The notes under the pieces: model-generated
The model's database searches: none
What the model saw: the letters and a program-made list of their open reading frames with translations, nothing else
Told to the model about the DNA's origin: nothing
Position numbers and translations under genes: made by a program
Source of the DNA: Pseudomonadota bacterium
GTDB taxonomy: Bacteria > Desulfobacterota > Desulfovibrionia > Desulfovibrionales > Desulfovibrionaceae
Assembly (NCBI GenBank): GCA_018822065.1
Contig: JAHJKV010000014.1
Coordinates: forward strand, 1 to 5,958
Direction: 5' to 3'
Length of the DNA stretch: 5,958 bases
In this document: in pieces, positions 1 through 3,359 of the stretch
How the letters are laid out: each line of letters starts with the position of its first letter
Numbering within the stretch: position 1 is the stretch's first letter

Positions 1-439
1 CGTTTCGTATGCGGGAAAACTCGAAACGGAAGCTGTTTTCCCCAGGCTCACCGGCCTGGACAACTCCTTTGCCAGCGGCCAGGCGCATAGGAGCATGGCT
101 GAGCAGGAGCACGACCTCGAGAAGGGTTCCCACAGGAGCGCTCTCGCATGGTGCAAAGCGCAGCCCGGAGCCGGAAACTTCCAGCACATCGAGTTTTATG
201 GGGTAATTTTTTTCGATGCGGTTGAGGGATTGATGGGCGAGGAGCTGGTCAATTTTCTGATCCAGGTTTGTGAGAAAACTGATCACCGCCGAGGGAAGTT
301 TGGAGCTTTCCAAGGAAGCCGTGGGAGAACTGTTGATGTTCGCCACCGAGAACCGTGGCTCGGTTTCGAGGGTAGAGGTAATCCGTGCATACCCTGTCAG
401 CCGAGTTGGCACCCTGGCGTACTTTCTGCGCTCACTCAT
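1..439 (-). CDS. PilZ-domain protein, partial (C-terminus beyond window)
   Basis: I translated this frame by hand; 146 residues are visible from the ATG at 437-439 and it stays open to the window edge. The amino end, MSERRKYARVPTRLTGYARI, carries the RxxxR arm of a PilZ domain (R5 to R9). A second arm lies at about 87-92 as E-V-S-G-S-G followed by LRF, matching the family's [D/N]xSxxG except that Glu replaces Asp/Asn. It is followed by beta-strand-like segments (LLEVVLLL, MRLAAGKGVV, FRFEFSRIRN). About 75 residues separate the two arms, more than in a minimal PilZ domain. They include a likely helix at 51-70 with the sequence NLDQKIDQLL. PilZ domains usually bind cyclic di-GMP and control motility, adhesion or exopolysaccharide; binding is uncertain here because of the altered motif. 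No membrane segment is visible, so it is probably cytosolic. It is last in the visible gene run, 16 bases after the NIL-ferredoxin stop, and has a strong SD. The family call is fairly sure; the target is unknown. Confidence 0.8.
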   Translation of the reverse strand, partial: MSERRKYARVPTRLTGYARITSTLETEPRFSVANINSSPTASLESSKLPSAVISFLTNLDQKIDQLLAHQSLNRIEKNYPIKLDVLEVSGSGLRFAPCESAPVGTLLEVVLLLSHAPMRLAAGKGVVQAGEPGENSFRFEFSRIRN

Positions 440-442
440 ATC

Positions 443-449
443 CCCCTCC
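443..449 (-). promoter_or_regulatory. Ribosome binding site of the PilZ gene
   Basis: On the minus strand the bases read GGAGGGG, three bases before the ATG at 437-439 (GGAGGGGGATATG). This is close to the anti-SD complement and lies entirely in the short gap after the preceding stop codon. It supports the chosen start and shows that the gene is independently translated. Confidence 0.7.
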
Positions 450-455
450 ACGATA

Positions 456-899
456 TTATGCCATGCCGTTTTCGTCCAGGTCAACGGTCATGGCCTTGAC
501 CGGGCAGATCCTGGTACACAGACCGCAGGCCGAGCACTTTTCCACCTCGAACTCCACCTGCCGGGAGGCCAAGTTCAGTCTCAAGGCCTCGGTGGGACAG
601 AGGGCGGTGCAGGCGCCGCAGTGTATGCAGTCATCCTCGGCTCGGAATATCTTCTGAGCGACCGGTGTGATGCGCACACCGGCCTCTTTGAGGTAGTTTA
701 CCCCCAGTTCAAACTGGTCTTCCATGCCGCTGATCTCCAGGGTCATGGCACCATGCTGTCGTGGGCTGATATCCGCCTTGAGGATATTAAAGCTCAAATC
801 GAAGAGCTTGGCCAAGTTGCAGACCACAGGCCGACCGGACACAGTGGGCGGAAAGGTCAGGTAGACAATCTTCCGAAATCCCTTGATCACTTCGCTCAT
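456..899 (-). CDS. NIL-domain ferredoxin-like protein with two [4Fe-4S] motifs
   Basis: The product is 147 residues. Residues about 7-80 resemble a NIL domain, the ACT-like fold named after the C-terminal domain of the methionine importer ATPase MetN and thought to sense or bind sulfur amino acids. Residues 88-140 form a bacterial 2x[4Fe-4S] ferredoxin domain: C91-x2-C94-x2-C97-x3-C101-P, then C122-x2-C125-x2-C128-x3-C132-P. All eight ligands are present. No signal or membrane segment is visible, so it is cytosolic. The same architecture occurs in the methanogen and sulfate-reducer proteins that work with a DUF39 partner in making homocysteine from sulfide and aspartate semialdehyde. That role is known for relatives and only inferred here, since no DUF39 gene lies in the window. 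There are two tandem ATGs (900-902 and 897-899). I chose the inner one because it sits five bases from the GGAGAG SD, against two for the outer. The gene follows the lipoprotein gene by about 22 bases. Confidence 0.87.
   Translation of the reverse strand: MSEVIKGFRKIVYLTFPPTVSGRPVVCNLAKLFDLSFNILKADISPRQHGAMTLEISGMEDQFELGVNYLKEAGVRITPVAQKIFRAEDDCIHCGACTALCPTEALRLNLASRQVEFEVEKCSACGLCTRICPVKAMTVDLDENGMA
662..682. repeat. 8-bp perfect inverted repeat inside the NIL-ferredoxin gene
   Basis: CCGGTGTG at 662-669 and CACACCGG at 675-682 are perfect reverse complements around a five-base loop. The repeat lies in the codons for residues around GVRITPV, at the junction between the NIL and ferredoxin domains. 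There is no T-run after it on the transcribed strand, so it is not an intrinsic terminator. It may be chance from GC-rich codons. Confidence 0.45.
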
Positions 900-904
900 C
901 ATAT

Positions 905-910
905 CTCTCC
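905..910 (-). promoter_or_regulatory. Ribosome binding site of the NIL-ferredoxin gene
   Basis: The minus strand reads GGAGAG then ATATGATGAGC. The spacing is two bases to the first ATG and five to the second, which favours the second ATG (897-899). The site lies in the 22-base gap after the lipoprotein stop codon. Confidence 0.6.
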
Positions 911-922
911 GGCCGAGCGGCC
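911..922. repeat. Short GC hairpin at the lipoprotein/NIL-ferredoxin junction
   Basis: GGCC, a four-base loop GAGC, and GGCC again form a small stem touching the last base of the lipoprotein stop codon and ending just before the next SD. It is too short and has no T-run, so I do not call it a terminator. It could weakly modulate access to the SD or mRNA stability, but chance is equally likely. Confidence 0.3.
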
Positions 923-1920
923 TAGTTGTCCTTCAGGAACTGTTTGGCCCTGGCCGCCTCGGTGGAATCCGGGTATTTGCTCACCAGGTCTCCGAGGACC
1001 AGCTTTCCAAGTTCGGCTTTGTTCAGTCGATAGAAGGAGATGCCTTGCTTGAGTAGTGCATATTTGTATTTGGTTGATTTTGGGAACTTCTTGATGACGT
1101 CCTGGTAAGCCAGGATGGCGCGTTGATAGTCCTGTAACTGATACCAGCATTCCCCCTGCCAGAAGATGGCGTTGGGCACCAGATTATGGTTGGTGAAGGT
1201 GGTGGTGAATTCCGCCCACAGGGAACGGGCCTTGTCATACTGGCGGGCTCCAAATTCTTGATAGGCTTTGTCGTAGAGGAGTTGGGCCGGGTCGGCGGCA
1301 GCTGTTTTGGCCGTCTTGGTGGCTGTTTCCTGTGCCGGGGTGCCGGGCTCTGCGACGGCCTGGCTCTCTTCGGTGTTTGCCGGGACAGTGACGGTCTCGA
1401 TGGTGCCGTCAGCGTTTTCCACTTTCTGGGTCAGCAGGATGGCCGAATTCTCGGCTTTCTCGGCTTCGGGGGTCAAGCCCTGGGGAGCCGGTTTGGAGGC
1501 GGCAACCAGTTTTAGTACCTCGTCCATGTCCACGGCCAATTGGTGTTCCAGGGCAAACTTGATCGCTTCCACTTCATTGGCCACCACGGGCAGGCTGTAG
1601 GTGGAGCCGTCTCCGCCGGTCAATTCGGAGAGTTTCAGGTCGATGTCGTCCATGCGTCCGGAAATGGCGGCCAGATCCTGTTTCATGGTGTTCATTTCGG
1701 CCCAGATGTCGGCCTGACGAGCCTGGACCGGGGTGCTGGTAGTCTCAATCTTGTTGGAAAGCTCCGCTTCCAGCGCTGCGTAAAGCTCCCGCTGTTCTTG
1801 CCGATCATGCTTGGCTTGCTGCTGCAAGGCTTCCACGTCGCTTTTGGCGGCGCAGCCGGTCAGCATAAAAGCGGCGATCAGGGCCACAGCCACGACGAAA
1901 TGTTTGAAATACATGGTCAT
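922..1920 (-). CDS. CpoB/YbgF-like TPR lipoprotein with N-terminal coiled coil
   Basis: The product is 332 residues. The amino end has a lysine, a hydrophobic run and the lipobox L-T-G-C (Cys23 becomes the lipidated residue). Position +2 is Ala rather than Asp, so outer-membrane sorting is expected if the enterobacterial rule applies. Residues about 27-102 are charged and heptad-like, predicted coiled coil. Residues about 103-208 are a low-complexity linker rich in Ala, Thr, Glu and Pro. Residues 210-332 hold about three TPR-like units (AYQEFGARQYDKARSLW, AIFWQGECWYQLQDYQRAI and a final one ending KYPDSTEAARAKQFL). The coiled coil plus C-terminal TPR layout is that of CpoB/YbgF, the Tol-Pal partner coordinating septal envelope work, but no tol or pal gene is in view. 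The start at 1918-1920 overlaps the preceding TGA as ATGA and has an AAGGA SD; an in-frame ATG at 1912-1914 is the alternative. It is a likely substrate of the Lgt and LspA encoded just upstream. Confidence 0.87.
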   Translation of the reverse strand: MTMYFKHFVVAVALIAAFMLTGCAAKSDVEALQQQAKHDRQEQRELYAALEAELSNKIETTSTPVQARQADIWAEMNTMKQDLAAISGRMDDIDLKLSELTGGDGSTYSLPVVANEVEAIKFALEHQLAVDMDEVLKLVAASKPAPQGLTPEAEKAENSAILLTQKVENADGTIETVTVPANTEESQAVAEPGTPAQETATKTAKTAAADPAQLLYDKAYQEFGARQYDKARSLWAEFTTTFTNHNLVPNAIFWQGECWYQLQDYQRAILAYQDVIKKFPKSTKYKYALLKQGISFYRLNKAELGKLVLGDLVSKYPDSTEAARAKQFLKDN

Positions 1921-2126
1921 TCCTTCCTTATTCCCTGTTTGCGTCCGAAGAGAAGATACGCCAATGCTCCAAAAAAGGGAATGATGGACACCTGGGTCCA
2001 GATCATTCGATCCATATCGTTGGTGAACCGTTTGAAGATGTTCAGGATACAGGCAAGGGTAGTGGCGATGTAGATGACGCCGACGCCGATGATCACGGCC
2101 CAGAGGGTGGGGGTCAGTGTTCCCAT
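1917..2126 (-). CDS. Small two-helix membrane protein, PLDc_N-like
   Basis: This product of 69 residues starts MGTLTPTLWAVIIGV. A first membrane helix spans about residues 7-27 and a second about 42-60, separated by a polar stretch with KRFTNDMDR. The second half, W...SIIPFFGALAYLLFGRKQG, fits the PLDc_N domain (phospholipase D nuclease N-terminal), a short two-helix unit found at the head of cardiolipin synthases and as a stand-alone small protein. No HKD catalytic motif is present, so it is not itself a phospholipase. Its function is unknown; a role in envelope or lipid metabolism is only suggested by the neighbours lgt and the lipoprotein. The start is decided by a GGAG SD six bases upstream and by the TGATG overlap with the lgt stop codon. 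A longer in-frame ATG at 2172-2174 lies inside lgt and adds a non-hydrophobic extension, so I rejected it. The stop overlaps the next start by four bases. Confidence 0.78.
   Translation of the reverse strand: MGTLTPTLWAVIIGVGVIYIATTLACILNIFKRFTNDMDRMIWTQVSIIPFFGALAYLLFGRKQGIRKE
1921..1929 (-). promoter_or_regulatory. Ribosome binding site of the TPR lipoprotein gene
   Basis: The minus strand reads AAGGAAGGA directly before ATGACCATG. The distal AAGGA is four bases from the first ATG and the proximal AGGA is six bases from the second, so the SD alone does not decide the start. It lies inside the end of the upstream membrane-protein gene, which fits translational coupling. Confidence 0.6.
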
Positions 2127-2881
2127 CAGGTGCTCCGTTGTTGGGGTCGCAGGAAGAGCCACAGGCCGATGCATCCGAGGATGGCGGTGGTGGCGTGGGT
2201 GACGCTGAAGGGGCCAAGGGTGCCCCGGAAATCAGCCCGGTAGAATTCGATGATGATCCGAAACAGGGCAAAGAGGATCAGGTAGAGGCCTGTTCGCTGG
2301 CCCGGGCCTTTGAACCGGTCGCGCAGGGACACGAGGATGGCGAAGACAGTGAACCCGGACAGGGCGTGGTAGATCTGGGTCGGGTGCAGGGCCACGGCGG
2401 CGGGAGCCAGGCAGAGGGGATCGGTGAAGGTCACGGCCCAGGGGACCGTGGTCTCGCTGCCGTAGCAGCAGCCCGCGGTCAGGCAGCCGATGCGGCCCAC
2501 GGCCTGTCCCAGGGCGATGCCCGGCACCACGCAGTCGAGCCATTTGAGGAAGGGTTGCTTGCGGCGGCGGCCTTCCCACAGGCCGACCAGCAAGCCGACG
2601 GCCAATCCTCCTGAAAAGACCAGGCCTCCCTTCCAGAACATGAATATTTCCAGGGGATGGTCCAGGAAATAGGGGAGTTTGAGCAACACGAAGAGCAGCC
2701 GTCCGCCCACCACGGCTCCAAGGATGATGGATATGGTCAGGTCCGGGACCAATTCGTGGGGCAGGCCTGCGCGCTTGGTTTCCAGGATGGACCATCCCAT
2801 AGCCATAAGAAACCCGAGGGCCATGAAAAGGCCATAGGTATGCAGCTGAAAGGGTCCAAAATCAAGCAGTATCGGATGCAT
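2126..2881 (-). CDS. lgt: Prolipoprotein diacylglyceryl transferase, divergent type
   Basis: The enzyme transfers diacylglycerol from phosphatidylglycerol to the lipobox cysteine of prolipoproteins in the inner membrane, the first step of lipoprotein maturation. The product is 251 residues with about seven hydrophobic segments. Family hallmarks are the start MHPILLDFGPFQLHTYGL (Y16 corresponds to the conserved Tyr of E. coli Lgt), WKGGLVFSGGL at 83-93, the signature region QAVGRIGCLTAGCCYG at 126-141, LHPTQIY at 165-171, and FRIIIEFYR at 207-215. Two positions differ from the E. coli enzyme: Ser90 stands where His103 is expected, and Cys133 replaces Asn146 of the GN-F-x-N-x-E motif. The essential Arg of GRIG (R130) is kept. 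The GCCYG form is, from memory, common in deltaproteobacterial relatives, so I read it as a variant Lgt rather than a dead one. I chose the ATG at 2879-2881. An in-frame TTG fifteen bases upstream would add five residues and is less likely. The gene overlaps lspA by 20 bases and shares one base with the next gene. Confidence 0.9.
   Translation of the reverse strand: MHPILLDFGPFQLHTYGLFMALGFLMAMGWSILETKRAGLPHELVPDLTISIILGAVVGGRLLFVLLKLPYFLDHPLEIFMFWKGGLVFSGGLAVGLLVGLWEGRRRKQPFLKWLDCVVPGIALGQAVGRIGCLTAGCCYGSETTVPWAVTFTDPLCLAPAAVALHPTQIYHALSGFTVFAILVSLRDRFKGPGQRTGLYLILFALFRIIIEFYRADFRGTLGPFSVTHATTAILGCIGLWLFLRPQQRST
2133..2136 (-). promoter_or_regulatory. Ribosome binding site of the PLDc_N-like gene
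   Basis: The minus strand has GGAG six bases before the ATG at 2124-2126 (GGAGCACCTGATG). It lies within the last codons of lgt and selects the 69-residue start over the longer frame. Confidence 0.6.
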
Positions 2882-3359
2882 TTTCTCGGTCTTCAAGGTA
2901 ATAGGCCAGGATCACCAGGAATGCGCCAACGCTGATGCCGATGTCCGCCACATTGAAGGAAGGCCAGTGGTAGCCTGCCAGGTGGAAATCCAGGAAGTCC
3001 ACGACAAATCCCAACCAGACCCGATCGATAAGGTTGCCCACGGCCCCGCCCAGAATTAGTCCCAGGCCGCATTTGAGGTAGAGAGTGGCCCGCTCGCTGC
3101 TCTTGAGCAGGTAGAGGATGAATCCGATGGCCAGGACATTGATGCAGATGAACAGGGGTACCTGCCAGTCGATGCCGGTGGTGTTGAGAAAGCCGAAGGC
3201 AGCGCCCTTGTTTCGGACATGGGTCAGGTTGAAGAACCCGGGAATGATCGGGTGGACCGACCAGAGCTCAAGGTTGGACTGGACCAGGAGTTTGGTAATC
3301 AGATCGGGCACAAGGATCAGCAGGGCCCACAGGATGGTGTGTACAAAACGGCGAGCCAT
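2862..3359 (-). CDS. lspA: Lipoprotein signal peptidase (signal peptidase II)
   Basis: This inner-membrane aspartyl protease cleaves the signal peptide of diacylglyceryl-modified prolipoproteins just before the lipidated cysteine, the step after Lgt. The product is 165 residues, the usual family length, with four hydrophobic segments (about 7-26, 67-86, 94-110 and 137-154). Conserved motifs are in place: PDLITK at 18-23, VRNKGAAFGF at 48-57, GNLIDR at 108-113 with the catalytic Asp112, and FNVADIGI at 135-142 with the catalytic Asp139. The ATG at 3357-3359 directly abuts the ileS stop codon (TAGATG), with AGAGGG four bases upstream, so lspA translation is probably coupled to ileS. The ileS-lspA pairing is widespread in proteobacteria. 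The 3' end overlaps lgt by 20 bases. I see no anomaly in the protein. Confidence 0.97.
   Translation of the reverse strand: MARRFVHTILWALLILVPDLITKLLVQSNLELWSVHPIIPGFFNLTHVRNKGAAFGFLNTTGIDWQVPLFICINVLAIGFILYLLKSSERATLYLKCGLGLILGGAVGNLIDRVWLGFVVDFLDFHLAGYHWPSFNVADIGISVGAFLVILAYYLEDRENASDTA

Noticed and set aside
1..28. CGTTTCG at 1-7 and CGAAACG at 22-28, a 7-bp inverted repeat with a 14-base loop
   Set aside because: It lies within the open PilZ frame, the loop is long and there is no T-run; such a repeat is readily expected by chance.
1..439. UPF0280 family protein, which can accompany NIL-ferredoxins
   Set aside because: Hand translation gave a PilZ-like RxxxR start and SxxG motif rather than anything recalled for UPF0280.
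911..922. GGCC-GAGC-GGCC as a possible transcription terminator after the lipoprotein gene
   Set aside because: The stem is only four pairs with no following T-run, and the next gene starts within about 22 bases with its own SD, so read-through is more likely.
270..1052. Plus-strand open frame of 260 residues opposite the PilZ, NIL-ferredoxin and lipoprotein genes
   Set aside because: It spans three real minus-strand genes and their junctions and has no domain; it is a GC-rich shadow frame.
2126..2174. Longer 85-residue start for the small membrane protein
   Set aside because: The extra 16 residues overlap lgt, are not hydrophobic, and the ATG at 2126 has both the better SD and the TGATG overlap.
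922..2271. A 449-residue open frame extending the lipoprotein frame upstream through the small membrane gene and into lgt
   Set aside because: The upstream 117 residues are proline- and serine-rich junk in the lgt and membrane-gene regions. A lipobox signal peptide at the internal start, an SD and an ATGA overlap show the real start at 1920.
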